DNA from: Curvibacter sp.
Lineage (GTDB): Bacteria > Pseudomonadota > Gammaproteobacteria > Burkholderiales > Burkholderiaceae_C
Reading direction: 5' to 3'
Assembly: GCA_020621965.1 (NCBI GenBank)
Contig: JAHRYV010000003.1
Span: 62,001-126,000, forward strand
DNA length: 64,000 nucleotides
The translations under genes and the position numbers were made by a program. The notes beneath the pieces were generated by a model. That model saw only the letters and a list, made by a program, of their open reading frames with translations. It was not told where the DNA came from and did no database searches. This document shows, one piece after another, positions 8,584 to 20,960 of this stretch. The number at the start of each line of letters is the position of its first letter. The first letter of the stretch is position 1.

Positions 8584-9628
8584 GTGAAAAAACAACCCAT
8601 GATCATCGACTGCCACGGCCACTTCACCACCGCGCCCAAGGCGCTGGAGAACTGGCGCAACCAGCAGATCGCCGGCATCAAGGACCCGGCCCTCATGCCC
8701 AAAGTGGCGGATCTGAAGATCAGCGACGACGAGCTGCGCGAGGCCATCGAGACCAACCAGCTCAAGCTGATGAAAGAGCGCGGCTCCGACCTCACCATCT
8801 TCAGCCCGCGCGCCAGCTTCAATGGCGCACCACATCGGTGACTTCAATGTCTCCAGCACCTGGGCCGCCATCTGCAACGAGCTGGTCTACCGCGTCACCC
8901 AGCTCTTCCCCGACCACTTCATCGGCGCGGCCATGTTGCCGCAGAGCCCCGGCGTGGACCCCAAGACCTGCATCCCCGAGTTGGAGAAGTGCGTCAAGGA
9001 ATACGGCAACGTCGGCATCAACCTGAATCCGGATCCGTCCGGCGGTCACTGGACCAGCCCGCCGCTGACCGACAAGCACTGGTACCCCATCTACGAGAAG
9101 ATGGTCGAGTACGACATCCCGGCCATGATCCACGTCTCCACCAGCTGCAACGCCTGCTTCCACACCACCGGCGCGCACTACCTGAACGCCGACACCACGG
9201 CCGTCATGCAGCTGATCCAGGGTGACCTGTTCAAGGACTTCCCCACGCTGAAGTTCGTCATCCCGCACGGCGGCGGCGCCGCGCCCTACCACTGGGGCCG
9301 TTTCCGCGGCCTGGCGCAGGAGATGAAGAAGCCGCTGCTCAGCGAGCACCTGCTCAAGAACATCTTTTTCGACACCTGCGTCTACCACCAGCCCGGCATC
9401 GACCTGCTGACCAAGGTGATCCCGGTGGACAACATCCTGTTCGCCTCCGAGATGATCGGCGCCGTGCGCGGCATCGACCCCGAGACCGGCGCCTACTACG
9501 ACGACACCAAGCGCTACATCCAGGCCACGCCGCACCTCAACGAGGAGCAGCGTTTCAAGGTCTACGAGGGCAACGCCCGGCGCGTTTTCACGCGCCTGGA
9601 TGCCGCCCTCAAGGCCCAGGGCAAGTAA
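8584..9628 (+). CDS. ligJ: 4-oxalomesaconate hydratase (LigJ/PmdE), one-base frameshift
   Basis: Amidohydrolase-fold hydratase adding water to 4-oxalomesaconate to give 4-carboxy-4-hydroxy-2-oxoadipate in the protocatechuate 4,5-cleavage pathway. The metal motif 'DCHGHF' is near the N terminus; '[16 protein letters not shown]' and '[13 protein letters not shown]' follow. GTG at 8584 is preferred because a perfect AGGAGG lies seven bases upstream. At ~8821 one extra A splits the gene: 'SPRASF' ends one frame and '[12 protein letters not shown]' continues in the next. Removing it gives ~347 residues, close to the ~340 usual for LigJ. Confidence 0.85.
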
Positions 9629-9661
9629 GCGACAGCACCCGACACAAGAGAGGAAACAACC

Positions 9662-11282
<1,621 letters not shown>

Positions 11283-11291
11283 GGAGGCCTC

Positions 11292-11731
11292 ATGTCGCTC
11301 GAAAAACCCTATCTGGACGTGCCTGGCACGACCATCTTCGACGCCGAACAAAGCCGCAAGGGCTACTGGCTCAACCAGTTCTGCATGAGCCTGATGAAGG
11401 CCGAGAACCGCGAGCGCTTCAAGGCCGACCAGCGCAGTACCTGGACGAATGGCCGATGACCGAAGAGCAGAAGCAGGCCGTGCTGGCCGCCGACCTGAAC
11501 CGCGCCATCGCCCTGGGCGGCAACATCTACTTCCTGGCCAAGCTGGGCGCCACGCACGGCAAGAGCTTCCAGCAGATGGCCGGCTCCATGACCGGCATGA
11601 CCGAGGAGGAGTACCGCGACATGATGCTCAAGGGCGGCCGTTCTGCCGAAGGCAACCGCTACACCGGCGAGAACGGCAGCGCCCAGCCGCAGAACCAGCC
11701 GCAGGGCCACGGCACCGGCAAGCTCCTCTGA
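11292..11731 (+). CDS. ligA: Protocatechuate 4,5-dioxygenase alpha subunit (LigA/PmdA), one-base frameshift
   Basis: Small alpha subunit of the class III extradiol dioxygenase. ATG at 11292 follows AAGGAGG directly. The first frame reads 'GTTIFDAEQSRKGYWLNQFCMSLMKAENRERFKAD' in pieces matching the LigA fold, then stops. From ~11432 the next frame continues 'MTEEQKQAVLAADLNRAIALGGNIYF' and 'MTGMTEEEYRDMM'. One base is missing near 11430. Repaired length is ~146 residues. It is followed 12 bases later by the beta subunit. A second alpha subunit lies at 34744. Confidence 0.85.
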
Positions 11732-12613
<882 letters not shown>

Positions 12614-12622
12614 GGAACCGCC

Positions 12623-13563
12623 ATGACCATCAAAGTCGCACTCGCCGGCGCCGGTGCTTTCGGCATCAAGCACCTGGACGGCATCAAGAACATCAAGGAC
12701 GTGGAAGTCGTCTCGCTGATCAGCCGCGACCTGGAAAAAACCAAGGAAGTGGCCGACAAGTACGGCATCAAGCACGTCACCACGGATCTGGCCGACAGCC
12801 TCAAGCTCAAGGAAGTGGACGCCGTCATCCTGTGCACGCCCACCCAGATGCACGCCGCGCAGACCAAGGCCTGCCTGGAGGCCGGCAAGCACGTGCAGGT
12901 GGAAATTCCCCTGTGCGACGTGCTGAAAGAGGGTGAGGAAGTCGTCGCCCTGCAGAAGAAGGCCGGCCTGGTGGCCATGTGCGGCCACACCCGCCGCTTC
13001 AACCCCAGTCACCAGTACGTGCACAAGAAGATCCAGGCCGGCGAGTTCAACATCCAGCAGATGGACGTGCAGACCTACTTCTTCCGCCGTACCAACATGA
13101 ACGCGCTGGGCCAGGCCCGCAGCTGGACCGACCACCTGCTGTGGCACCACGCCGCCCACCGTGGACCTGTTCGCCTCGGCCGGCAGCCCCATCGTGAAGG
13201 CCAACGCCATCAGGGCTGATCCACCCCACGCTGGGCATCGCCATGGACATGAGCATCCAGCTCAAGGCCGCCAACGGCGCCATCTGCACCCTGAGCCTGT
13301 CCTTCAACAACGACGGCCCGCTGGGCACCTTCTTCCGCTACATCGGCGACACGGCCACCTACATCGCTCGTTACGACGACCTCTTCAACGGCAAGGACGA
13401 GAAGATCGACGTGAGCAAGGTTGACTTCTCCATGAACGGCATTGAGCTGCAGGACCGCGAGTTCTTCGCCGCCATCCGCGAGGGCCGCGAGCCCAACGCC
13501 AGCGTGGCCCAGGTGCTGCCTTGTTACCAGGTGCTGCACCAGCTGGAGCAGCAGCTCGTTTGA
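12623..13563 (+). CDS. ligC: 4-carboxy-2-hydroxymuconate-6-semialdehyde dehydrogenase (LigC/PmdC), frameshifted
   Basis: GFO/IDH/MocA-type NADP dehydrogenase oxidising the ring-cleavage product to 2-pyrone-4,6-dicarboxylate. Rossmann motif 'ALAGAGAFGIKH' at the N terminus, 'EIPLCDVLKEGEE' and 'MCGHTRRFNPSHQYV' in the middle. The frame is lost at ~13158 (after 'WHHAAH'), continues as 'VDLFASAGSPIVKANAI' in another frame, and returns at ~13215 with 'GIAMDMSIQLKAANGAICTLS'. About two bases are missing at each break. Repaired length ~315 residues, normal for LigC. It is the last gene of the operon. Confidence 0.85.
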
Positions 13564-13710
13564 GCCACTACAATGCGGGCCAGGCGCTGAGGGGCGCCTA
13601 CCCGCAAAAGAGGCTCTCACCCTCACATCCTTGTTTCATATTTGACAGACCACGGTCTTCGTTTCGGCCAAATGCGGGATTGGCTGGCGACGAAACCCAG
13701 GAGTCCTGTC

Positions 13711-14070
13711 ATGTCCCAGCTTCTTTCCGCCCAGACCCGTCGCGAGCGAATTCGCGACTACAAGCAGGCGTTCCCCCGCATGGGTGTCTACGCCGTGCGC
13801 AACACCGCGACCCAACGCGTCTGGCTGGGCGCCAGCCGCAACGTGGACGGCGCGCTCAACCGCATCCGCTTCGAGCTCGCCCAGGGCGCGCATCGCGATG
13901 CATCGCTGGCGCAGGCCTGGCGTCGGCACGGCGCCGGCGCGTTCACCTTCGAGGTGCTGGATCGCGTAAAGCAGCGTGACGACCCGGCGTTCGACTACGA
14001 GGCCGAGTTGCAGTCGCTGCTCGCGCTCTGGCGGCTGGAGCTGTCGCCCCAGGAGGCCCGCCATGAATGA
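13711..14070 (+). CDS. GIY-YIG-like single-domain protein
   Basis: Protein of 119 residues from the ATG at 13711, which has AGGAG about nine bases upstream; an in-frame ATG at 13642 lacks a ribosome site. 'MGVYAVRNTATQRVWLGASRN' (residues ~25-45) has the GIY-x(9-11)-YIG spacing, with GVY and WLG in the two positions, followed by 'NRIRFELAQGAH'. This resembles stand-alone UvrC/YhbQ-like GIY-YIG domains. Stop and start overlap the next gene by eight bases. Activity is uncertain because the second motif is not a perfect YIG. Confidence 0.6.
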   Translation: MSQLLSAQTRRERIRDYKQAFPRMGVYAVRNTATQRVWLGASRNVDGALNRIRFELAQGAHRDASLAQAWRRHGAGAFTFEVLDRVKQRDDPAFDYEAELQSLLALWRLELSPQEARHE

Positions 14071-14497
14071 CTGGGACGCCTTCGACACCTGCCTGCGTCT
14101 GAACCACGCCCACGCCAGGCTGCGCCGCAAACTCGACGACGAGCTGGGAATCCGGCACGGCCTGAGTTTTGCGGACTTCGTGCTCCTGCGGGCGCTGGTC
14201 CAGGTTCCGCAGGGCTTGACGGCCCAGGCGCTGCAGGAACCGCTGGGCGTACAGCCCTCCGACGTCGTGCGGAAGGTCATCGCGCTGGAGAAGAGCGGCT
14301 GGCTCACGCGGGTGTCGGGCGCCGAGGGTCAGCGGCGCATCCAGCTTCGTGCGCCCGGCCACGGGCTCGTGTCCGAGGCCGTCGAGACCGTGGCCGCCGT
14401 CTGTGCCGCCGCCCTGGCGGCGGTGCCACGGCCCGCGCCGGCGGAGTCCGCCGTGCTGGAGGCGCTGTGCGAGAGCCCTGCGCTCGCTATCCGATGA
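14063..14497 (+). CDS. MarR-family transcriptional regulator
   Basis: Protein of 144 residues with a central winged helix: 'LSFADFVLLRALVQV', 'GLTAQALQEPLGVQPSDVVRKVIALEKSGWLTRV' (residues ~35-90) and a basic wing. Size and helix order fit MarR. The start is inside the end of the GIY-YIG gene and its TGA overlaps the ATG of the next gene (14494-14497), so the three genes form a coupled unit. Targets and ligand are unknown. Confidence 0.75.
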   Translation: MNDWDAFDTCLRLNHAHARLRRKLDDELGIRHGLSFADFVLLRALVQVPQGLTAQALQEPLGVQPSDVVRKVIALEKSGWLTRVSGAEGQRRIQLRAPGHGLVSEAVETVAAVCAAALAAVPRPAPAESAVLEALCESPALAIR

Positions 14498-14964
14498 CGC
14501 CCGCCGTGCAGGAGCTCAAGATACGGGCGCGGCTGCGGCTCAATGCCGTGCGGCGCGAGGGCCGGGCGACCCGGCTGGGCGACTGCCTGCGCAGCGTGGC
14601 GCGCGAGCTGGGTTTCATGCACTGGGAGCACGCGCGCCGCGTGCTGGCCGGTGAGGCGGCGCTCGGCGACGACATGGGCACGTTCTGGCATGCCCCGCGT
14701 TGCAGTGCCATCCTCTGCCCCTGGTTCGCCGATGCACGGCTGGCTGCCGAGGCCGCACGGCGGACGCCGGGTTTCGTGCTGCCGTATCGCCGCCAGTTCG
14801 TGCTGGCGCCGGTCGACTACATCCGCGAACTGGGGCTCGATCCGGCGCTGGATGCGTGGTCCGTGCTGCAGGGCGATCTGATGGCCGGTTACGGCAGCGA
14901 GGCCTGGCGGCAGCTGTGCCGGCTCAGGCTGCAATGCCCGCAGGATACCTTCGAGCGGCGGTAA
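14494..14964 (+). CDS. Hypothetical protein coupled to MarR-type regulator
   Basis: Protein of 156 residues, not recognised. It is rich in Arg and Ala in the first 55 residues ('ELKIRARLRLNAVRREGRATR'), then a more ordered half with 'GTFWHAPRCSAILCPWFADARLAA' and 'PYRRQFVLAPVDYIRELGLDP'. No signal peptide or membrane segment is seen. ATGA overlap with the MarR gene shows translational coupling. Codon use matches the neighbours, so the frame looks real. Confidence 0.6.
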   Translation: MTPAVQELKIRARLRLNAVRREGRATRLGDCLRSVARELGFMHWEHARRVLAGEAALGDDMGTFWHAPRCSAILCPWFADARLAAEAARRTPGFVLPYRRQFVLAPVDYIRELGLDPALDAWSVLQGDLMAGYGSEAWRQLCRLRLQCPQDTFERR

Positions 14965-15005
14965 AGTTCCGTATCCGCTGTATTCATTTACCCACGATAT
15001 TTCCC

Positions 15006-16010
15006 ATGCAAACACGTCAACTCGGTCCTTTCCAGGTCTCCGCCCTCGCGCTGGGCTGCATGAGCCTGAGCTACGCCTACGGCGTGCCGCCCGCGCCCGA
15101 GCACGGCGAGCGCGTGCTGCTGGCCGCGCTGGACGCCGGCGTCACCCACTTCGACACCGCAGCCCTCTACGGCTTCGGTGTCAACGAGCAGCTCGTAGGC
15201 CGTGTGCTCAAGGCGCACCGCAGCAAGATCGTGCTGGCCAGCAAGGGCGGCATGGCCGGCGTGGACCTGGCGGGCGACGGCAAGCTGGTGCGCGTCATCG
15301 ACGGCCGGCCCGAAGCCATCCGCAAGAACTGCGAAGACAGCCTGCGCCGCCTGGGCACGGACGTGATCGACCTCTATTACCTGCACCGCTGGGACAAGAA
15401 AGTGCCCATCGAAGACAGCGTGGGCGAACTCTCGCGCCTGGTCGAGCGCGGCCATGTGCGCGCCATCGGCCTGAGCGAAGTGTCGGCCGCCACCTTGCGC
15501 CGCGCGCACGCCGTGCACCCGATCGCCGCCCTGCAGACCGAGTACTCGCTCTGGACGCGCAACCCCGAGATTGCCGTGCTGCAGGCTTGCCGCGAACTCG
15601 GCGTGAGCTTCGTCGCCTTCAGCCCGGTGGCGCGCGGCTTTCTGAGCGGCAAGTTGCGCGACGTGGCGACGCTGGACGCCAAGGACATCCGCCACGGCAT
15701 GCCGCGCTTCGAACCGGCCCACTACGCCGGCAACCTCAAGCTGCTGCCGGCCTACGAGGCCGTGGCGCAGGAAGCCGGCTGCACCCCGGCCCAGCTGGCC
15801 CTGGCCTGGCTGCTGCACAAGGACAGCAACGTCATCCCGCTCTTCGGCACCACCAGCCTGGCACACCTGGCCGAGAACCTGGCCGCCGCCGACGTCCAGC
15901 TCAGCCCGGCGCTGATGGCCAAGGCGGAGCGCCTGATCAACCAGCGGACCGTGGTGGGCAACCGCTACAGCGTACAAAGCAACCGCGAAGTCGACACCGA
16001 GGTGTTTTGA
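15006..16010 (+). CDS. Aldo/keto reductase
   Basis: NADPH-dependent oxidoreductase of 334 residues with the TIM-barrel aldo/keto reductase pattern. Visible elements are 'HFDTAALYGFGVNE' (catalytic Asp and Tyr), 'VLASKGG' (Lys), 'DLYYLHRWD' (His), 'YSLWTR' and 'VIPLFGTTSLAHLAENL' near the cofactor-binding end. It belongs to the AKR11/13-like group with N-terminal 'LGPFQVSALALGCMSL'. The natural substrate is unknown. It is followed three bases later by an alpha/beta hydrolase. Confidence 0.88.
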   Translation: MQTRQLGPFQVSALALGCMSLSYAYGVPPAPEHGERVLLAALDAGVTHFDTAALYGFGVNEQLVGRVLKAHRSKIVLASKGGMAGVDLAGDGKLVRVIDGRPEAIRKNCEDSLRRLGTDVIDLYYLHRWDKKVPIEDSVGELSRLVERGHVRAIGLSEVSAATLRRAHAVHPIAALQTEYSLWTRNPEIAVLQACRELGVSFVAFSPVARGFLSGKLRDVATLDAKDIRHGMPRFEPAHYAGNLKLLPAYEAVAQEAGCTPAQLALAWLLHKDSNVIPLFGTTSLAHLAENLAAADVQLSPALMAKAERLINQRTVVGNRYSVQSNREVDTEVF

Positions 16011-16012
16011 TC

Positions 16013-16723
16013 ATGACCACCACCCTCATGCTCCTGCCCGGCCTCAACTGCGACGCCGCCGTCTGGGCGCCGCAAGTCGCCGCCCTCCAAGGCCAGGCCC
16101 GTTGTGTCATTCCCGCCTGGGGCCTGCGTGAATCCCTCACCACCATGGCCCAGCAGGTTCTGGCCGAGGCGCCTACGGTGCGCTTCAGCGTCGCCGGCCA
16201 CTCCATGGGCGGCCGTGTGGCGCTGGAAGTCATGCGCCTGGCGCCGCAGCGTGTGGAGCGCCTGGCGCTGCTGAGCACGGGCACCAACCCGCTGGCCGCA
16301 GGCGAGGCGGGCGAGAAAGAGAAAGCCGGTCGTCTGGCCCTGCTCAAGATCGCGCGTGAGCAAGGCATGCGTGCCATGGCGCAAGAGTGGGCCAAGGGCA
16401 TGGTGCACCCGGAGCGCATCGGCACACCGCTGTTCGAGCAGGTGCTCGACATGTTCGAGCGCGGCAGCGCCGCCCAGTACGCGGCCCAGATCCATGCGCT
16501 GCTCAACCGCCCCGACGCCGCGCCCCTGCTGCCCACCGTCCAATGCCCCACGCTGGTCCTGACCGGCCGAGACGACGCCTGGAGCGGCCCCGCCCAGCAC
16601 CAGACCATGGCCGCCGCTATCCCCGGCGCCCGGCTCGTCATCGTCGAGCACTGCGGCCACATGTGCACCCTGGAGCAGCCGCAGGCGGTGAGTGCGGCGC
16701 TGGCCGCCTGGCTGCGGCGTTGA
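16013..16723 (+). CDS. Alpha/beta hydrolase
   Basis: Protein of 236 residues with the full catalytic triad visible: nucleophile elbow 'GHSMGG' (Ser ~64), acid 'TGRDDAW' and base 'CGHMCTLEQP'. A short cap region lies around residues 100-170. No signal peptide, so cytosolic. Starts two bases after the aldo/keto reductase stop. Resembles small esterases/lactonases of the 3-oxoadipate enol-lactonase type, but the substrate cannot be assigned. Confidence 0.85.
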   Translation: MTTTLMLLPGLNCDAAVWAPQVAALQGQARCVIPAWGLRESLTTMAQQVLAEAPTVRFSVAGHSMGGRVALEVMRLAPQRVERLALLSTGTNPLAAGEAGEKEKAGRLALLKIAREQGMRAMAQEWAKGMVHPERIGTPLFEQVLDMFERGSAAQYAAQIHALLNRPDAAPLLPTVQCPTLVLTGRDDAWSGPAQHQTMAAAIPGARLVIVEHCGHMCTLEQPQAVSAALAAWLRR

Positions 16724-16799
16724 TCTCCTCCTAGGGTTTGCCCGGCCCGGACTGGCGGCTCGGGGCGGCTCGCCTAGAATGGCCGAGCAGGGGAGACCA

Positions 16800-19589
16800 A
16801 TGACGCCAGAAGCCCGCGCCCGCCAGAACATCGACGCGCTGCTGCAGCAGGCGGGCTGGCACGTCTGCTCCCTGGCCGATGCCAACATCCATGCCGCCAC
16901 CGGCGTGGCCATCCGCGAATTCCCCCTCAACTCTGGCTTCGGTTATGCCGACTATCTGCTGTATGTGAACGGCAAGGCCGCCGGCGTGATCGAAGCCAAG
17001 AAGGAAGGGGCGACGCTGACCGGCGTGGAAGTGCAGTCCGCCCGCTACGCCCAGGGTCTGCCCGCTGCCTTGCCGGCCTGGCGCCGGCCCTTGCCCTTTC
17101 TGTTCGAGTCCACCGGGGTCGAGACCCATTTCACCAACGGCCTGGACCCGCAGCCGCGCGCCCGCCACGTCTTTGCCTTCTTTCGCCCCGAGCTGCTGGC
17201 CCAGTGGTTGACCTATTTGCCGGCACAGGGGGCTTCCAACACGGTGCTGGAAGAACCCGGCGCCTCCGCCACCTTTTTGGCCCGCCTGCAGCACATGCCC
17301 CAGCTCGTCACCGAATGGGGCACGGGCGGCGCCCACTACCAGCTCTGGCCCGCGCAGATCCAGGCCATCAACAACCTGGAAAAGAGCCTGGCCGCCAACA
17401 AACCCAAGGCCCTGATCCAGATGGCCACCGGCAGCGGCAAGACCTTCACCAGCATCAGCTTCATCTACCGCCTCATCAAGTTCGCCGGCGCACGGCGTGT
17501 GCTGTTTCTGGTGGACCGGGGCAACCTGGCACGCCAGACCAAAAAGGAGTTCGACGCCTACGCCTCGCCGCACAACAACTTCAAGTTCGGTGAGGAATAC
17601 ATCGTCCAGCACCTGCAGAACAACCAGCTCGACAGCAGCGCGCGCGTGGTCATCTGCACCATCCAGCGCATGTTCTCCATGCTCAAGGGCCGCCCGCTGG
17701 CGGAAGAGGCCGACGAAGAAAGCACCGCCGGCCTGGAGGGCTTGTTCAAAGACCCGGAGCCCATCCGCTACAACCCGGCCATCCCCATCGAGTCGTTTGA
17801 CATCGTGGTCACGGACGAAGCCCACCGCAGCATCTACAACCTGTGGCGCCAGGTGCTGGAGTACTTCGACGCCTACCTCATCGGCCTCACCGCCACGCCC
17901 AACAAGCAGACCTTCGGTTTCTTCAACCAGAACCTGGTGATGGAATACAACCACGCCCAGGCCGTAGCCGACGGCGTCAACGTCAACTACGACGTCTACC
18001 GCATCAAGACCGAGGTGACGGAGGCCGGCGCGAAGGTGGACAGGGGCTACTGGCTGGAGACCATGGACCGCGCCACCCGCCGCCGCGCCGCCTGGCAGCT
18101 GGACGAAGACTTCGAGTACGACCCCACCGAGCTGGACCGCGCCGTGCAGACGCCCGACCAGATCCGCACGGTGGTGCGCACCCTGCGCGACCGCTGGCAG
18201 AGCGACCTCTTTCCCCAGCGTGAAGAGCTGCCCAAGACCCTGGTCTTCGCCAAGGACGACAACCACGCCGAAGCCATCGTGCAGATCCTGCGCGAGGAGT
18301 TTGGCCGCGGCAACGAGTTCGCGCAGAAGATCACCTACCGGACCACAGGCACCACACCCGAGCAGCTCATCAAGGACTTCCGCACCGCCTACTACCCGCG
18401 CGTGGCGGTGACCGTGGACATGATCGCCACCGGCACCGACATCAAACCGGTGGAAATCGTGGTCTTTATGCGCAGCGTCAAGAGCCGCAGCTTCTTCGAG
18501 CAGATGAAGGGCCGGGGCGTGCGCGTCTGCAACCCCACCGACCTGGCCGCCGTGAACCCCGGCGCCCATGTGGTGAAAGACCACTTTGTCATCGTCGACG
18601 CCGTGGGCGTGTGCGAACGCGACAAGACCGACAGCCGCCCCATGGACCAGAAGAAGAGCGTGCCGCTGGACAAGCTGCTGCAGGCCGTGGCCCTGGGCAA
18701 TGTGGAAGACGAAGTCCTCTCAAGCGTGGCCGCGCGCCTGGCCCGGCTGGACCGTGACCTGGGCGAGGCCGACCACGCCAAGGTGCTGCAGGCCAGCGGC
18801 GGCCACACCCTGCAAAGCCTGGCGCGTGGTTTGGTGGAAGCCCTCAACATCGATCCCACACAAGACATGCCGCCCGCGCAGATGGAGGAGCGCCTGCGCC
18901 AGGCCGCCAAGCCCTTCAGCAACCCCAAACTGCGTGACCTGATCCTGCAACTGCGCCAGAAGGCCGACCTGGTGGTGGACACCGTCACACAAGACAGTCT
19001 CATCGCCGCCGGTTTCGCCGAAGGCTCCGACCGCGCCAAGGACCTGGTGCATAGCTTCGAGGCCTTCATCCAGCAGCACAAAGACGAAATCACCGCGCTG
19101 CAGATCCTCTACAGCCGGCGGTATTCGGTTGAAATGCAGCGCGCGCCGCTCATGTTTGAGCAACTCAAGGCCCTGGCCGACGCCCTGCATGCGCCGCCTC
19201 ATCTACTGGACGAAACCGCGCTCTGGCAGGCCTACGCGGCGCTGCAGAAGGGCCGGGTCAAAGGCGCCAGCCAACGCCGGCTGCTGACCGACCTGGTGAG
19301 CCTGGTGCGCTTTGCCATGCAGCAAGACAATGAGCTGGTGCCTTACCCCGAGCGCGTGCAGGCCAACTTCAAGGCCTGGCTGGCGCAGCACGGCCAACCC
19401 TTTACGCAAGAACAACAACACTGGCTGGAAATGATCCGCGACCACATCGCCGCCAACCTCGGCATCGAGATAGAAGACTTTGAATACGCGCCCTTCAACA
19501 GCGAAGGCGGGCTGGGCAAGGTGCACCAGCTCTTTGGCGCGGAGCTGCCCAAGGTGATTGAGGAACTGAATCGGGAGTTGGCGGCGTGA
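16800..19589 (+). CDS. hsdR: Type I restriction endonuclease subunit HsdR
   Basis: Motor and nuclease subunit of a type I restriction system, 929 residues. The N-terminal PD-(D/E)xK nuclease is visible as Asp51 ('GYADYLLY') and 'EAK' 65-67. The helicase has Walker A 'MATGSGKTF' (~208), DEAH box 'VVTDEAHRS' (~338), 'LIGLTATPNKQT' and 'MKGRGVRV' in the second RecA lobe. A helical C-terminal domain follows. ATG at 16800 follows GGGGAGA; an upstream in-frame ATG (16779) is less likely. It overlaps hsdS by a GTGA junction. First gene of the defence island. Confidence 0.95.
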   Translation: MTPEARARQNIDALLQQAGWHVCSLADANIHAATGVAIREFPLNSGFGYADYLLYVNGKAAGVIEAKKEGATLTGVEVQSARYAQGLPAALPAWRRPLPFLFESTGVETHFTNGLDPQPRARHVFAFFRPELLAQWLTYLPAQGASNTVLEEPGASATFLARLQHMPQLVTEWGTGGAHYQLWPAQIQAINNLEKSLAANKPKALIQMATGSGKTFTSISFIYRLIKFAGARRVLFLVDRGNLARQTKKEFDAYASPHNNFKFGEEYIVQHLQNNQLDSSARVVICTIQRMFSMLKGRPLAEEADEESTAGLEGLFKDPEPIRYNPAIPIESFDIVVTDEAHRSIYNLWRQVLEYFDAYLIGLTATPNKQTFGFFNQNLVMEYNHAQAVADGVNVNYDVYRIKTEVTEAGAKVDRGYWLETMDRATRRRAAWQLDEDFEYDPTELDRAVQTPDQIRTVVRTLRDRWQSDLFPQREELPKTLVFAKDDNHAEAIVQILREEFGRGNEFAQKITYRTTGTTPEQLIKDFRTAYYPRVAVTVDMIATGTDIKPVEIVVFMRSVKSRSFFEQMKGRGVRVCNPTDLAAVNPGAHVVKDHFVIVDAVGVCERDKTDSRPMDQKKSVPLDKLLQAVALGNVEDEVLSSVAARLARLDRDLGEADHAKVLQASGGHTLQSLARGLVEALNIDPTQDMPPAQMEERLRQAAKPFSNPKLRDLILQLRQKADLVVDTVTQDSLIAAGFAEGSDRAKDLVHSFEAFIQQHKDEITALQILYSRRYSVEMQRAPLMFEQLKALADALHAPPHLLDETALWQAYAALQKGRVKGASQRRLLTDLVSLVRFAMQQDNELVPYPERVQANFKAWLAQHGQPFTQEQQHWLEMIRDHIAANLGIEIEDFEYAPFNSEGGLGKVHQLFGAELPKVIEELNRELAA

Positions 19590-20938
19590 GCGGATGGGAT
19601 GCTGTGCAGATCGCGGATGTCACTACCAAGGTTGGAAGTGGCGCAACGCCAAAAGGGGGGGAGGCCGCTTACAAGGCTTCAGGGACGCCGCTTATCCGTT
19701 CGATGAACGTCCACTTCGATGGATTTCGAGAGGACGGTCTTGCCTTTATCGACGACGAGCAGGCGGCTGCATTGAAGAATGTCGAAGTACGCGCTGGAGA
19801 TGTACTGCTAAACATTACAGGCGCCTCCATCGGAAGAGTGACGGTTGCACCATCCCATATGGACGGCGCGCGTGTCAACCAGCACGTCTGCATTATTCGA
19901 CCTGACAAGCGACTCGATCCATCATTTTTGCGCTGGTTCCTTGCATCGCCACATCAACAGAAACTCATCAACTCCGTTGAATCTGGCGCAACACGGCAGG
20001 CATTAACGAAAGAGAAAATTCTGGGGTTTGAAGTACCGCTGCCGGTGCTGGACGCACAGCGGGGGATCGTCGCTGAAATCGAAAAACAGTTCTCCCGCCT
20101 CGACGAAGCCGTCGCCAACCTCCAGCGCGTCAAAGCCAACCTCAAACGCTACAAAACCGCCGTCCTCAAAGCCGCCGTCGAAGGCCGCCTCGTCGAAACC
20201 GAAGCCGAACTCGCCCGCCGCGAGCGGCGCAGTTACGAAACAGGCGAACAACTGCTGCAGCGCATCCTTACGGCGAAGCGTAATGAGTGGGCAGGCAAGG
20301 GTAAATACAAAGAACCAACTCCCGCTAGCACCGCCGTTTTGCCGGCATTGCCCGAAGGTTGGACGTGGGCGACCATGCCGCAACTTGGTGAGCTGAATCG
20401 CGGGAAATCCAAACACAGGCCACGGGATGACGCAGCCTTGTACGGCGGACCGTATCCGTTCATTCAAACGGGGGATGTTCGCCGTTCGGATGGTTCGATT
20501 ACGGAATACACACAGACCTATAGCGAATTCGGCTTGAAACAAAGTCGTCTTTGGCCTGCAGGCACGTTGTGCATCACCATTGCCGCAAACATTGCAGAAA
20601 CTGGGATTCTGAAGCTGGAGGCATGTTTCCCTGACAGCGTGGTAGGGTTTGTTTCTCATCAAGGCAGTCCGACTACCGAATACGTGGAGTACTTCGTCAG
20701 GACGGCCAGGGAAGGACTAGATCGGTTTGCGTCGGCAACAGCCCAAAAGAACATCAATCTTGAAGTACTGGAAGCGGTTGCTGTTCCAACGCCACCTCTG
20801 GCGGAGCAGCGTCGCATCACCGATGAAGTTGAGCGTCGCTTATCCATCGTCCGCGAAGTCGAAGGCGAGGTTGATGCCAACCTCCAGCGTGCACAGGCGC
20901 TACGGCACGCGGTGTTGAGCAAGTCATTTGCCACATAG
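19586..20938 (+). CDS. hsdS: Type I restriction-modification specificity subunit HsdS
   Basis: DNA-recognition subunit, 450 residues, starting with GTG at 19586 overlapping the hsdR stop. Two target-recognition domains lie at ~1-150 ('KVGSGATPKGGE') and ~240-400 ('NRGKSKHRPRDDAALYGG', 'SATAQKNINLEVLEAV'). Each is followed by a conserved helical spacer: 'EIEKQFSRLDEAVANLQRVKANLKRYK' is typical of the first. The recognition domains are clearly lower in GC than the surrounding genes, as expected of modules exchanged by recombination. The recognised DNA sequence cannot be predicted. Confidence 0.93.
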   Translation: MSGWDAVQIADVTTKVGSGATPKGGEAAYKASGTPLIRSMNVHFDGFREDGLAFIDDEQAAALKNVEVRAGDVLLNITGASIGRVTVAPSHMDGARVNQHVCIIRPDKRLDPSFLRWFLASPHQQKLINSVESGATRQALTKEKILGFEVPLPVLDAQRGIVAEIEKQFSRLDEAVANLQRVKANLKRYKTAVLKAAVEGRLVETEAELARRERRSYETGEQLLQRILTAKRNEWAGKGKYKEPTPASTAVLPALPEGWTWATMPQLGELNRGKSKHRPRDDAALYGGPYPFIQTGDVRRSDGSITEYTQTYSEFGLKQSRLWPAGTLCITIAANIAETGILKLEACFPDSVVGFVSHQGSPTTEYVEYFVRTAREGLDRFASATAQKNINLEVLEAVAVPTPPLAEQRRITDEVERRLSIVREVEGEVDANLQRAQALRHAVLSKSFAT

Positions 20939-20960
20939 CAGAAACCAGGGAGAGATGATC

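Noticed and set aside
8822-9628. Separate short amidohydrolase starting at 8822
   Set aside because: The upstream 80 residues with the HxH metal motif are in another frame by a single extra A; this is one ligJ gene.
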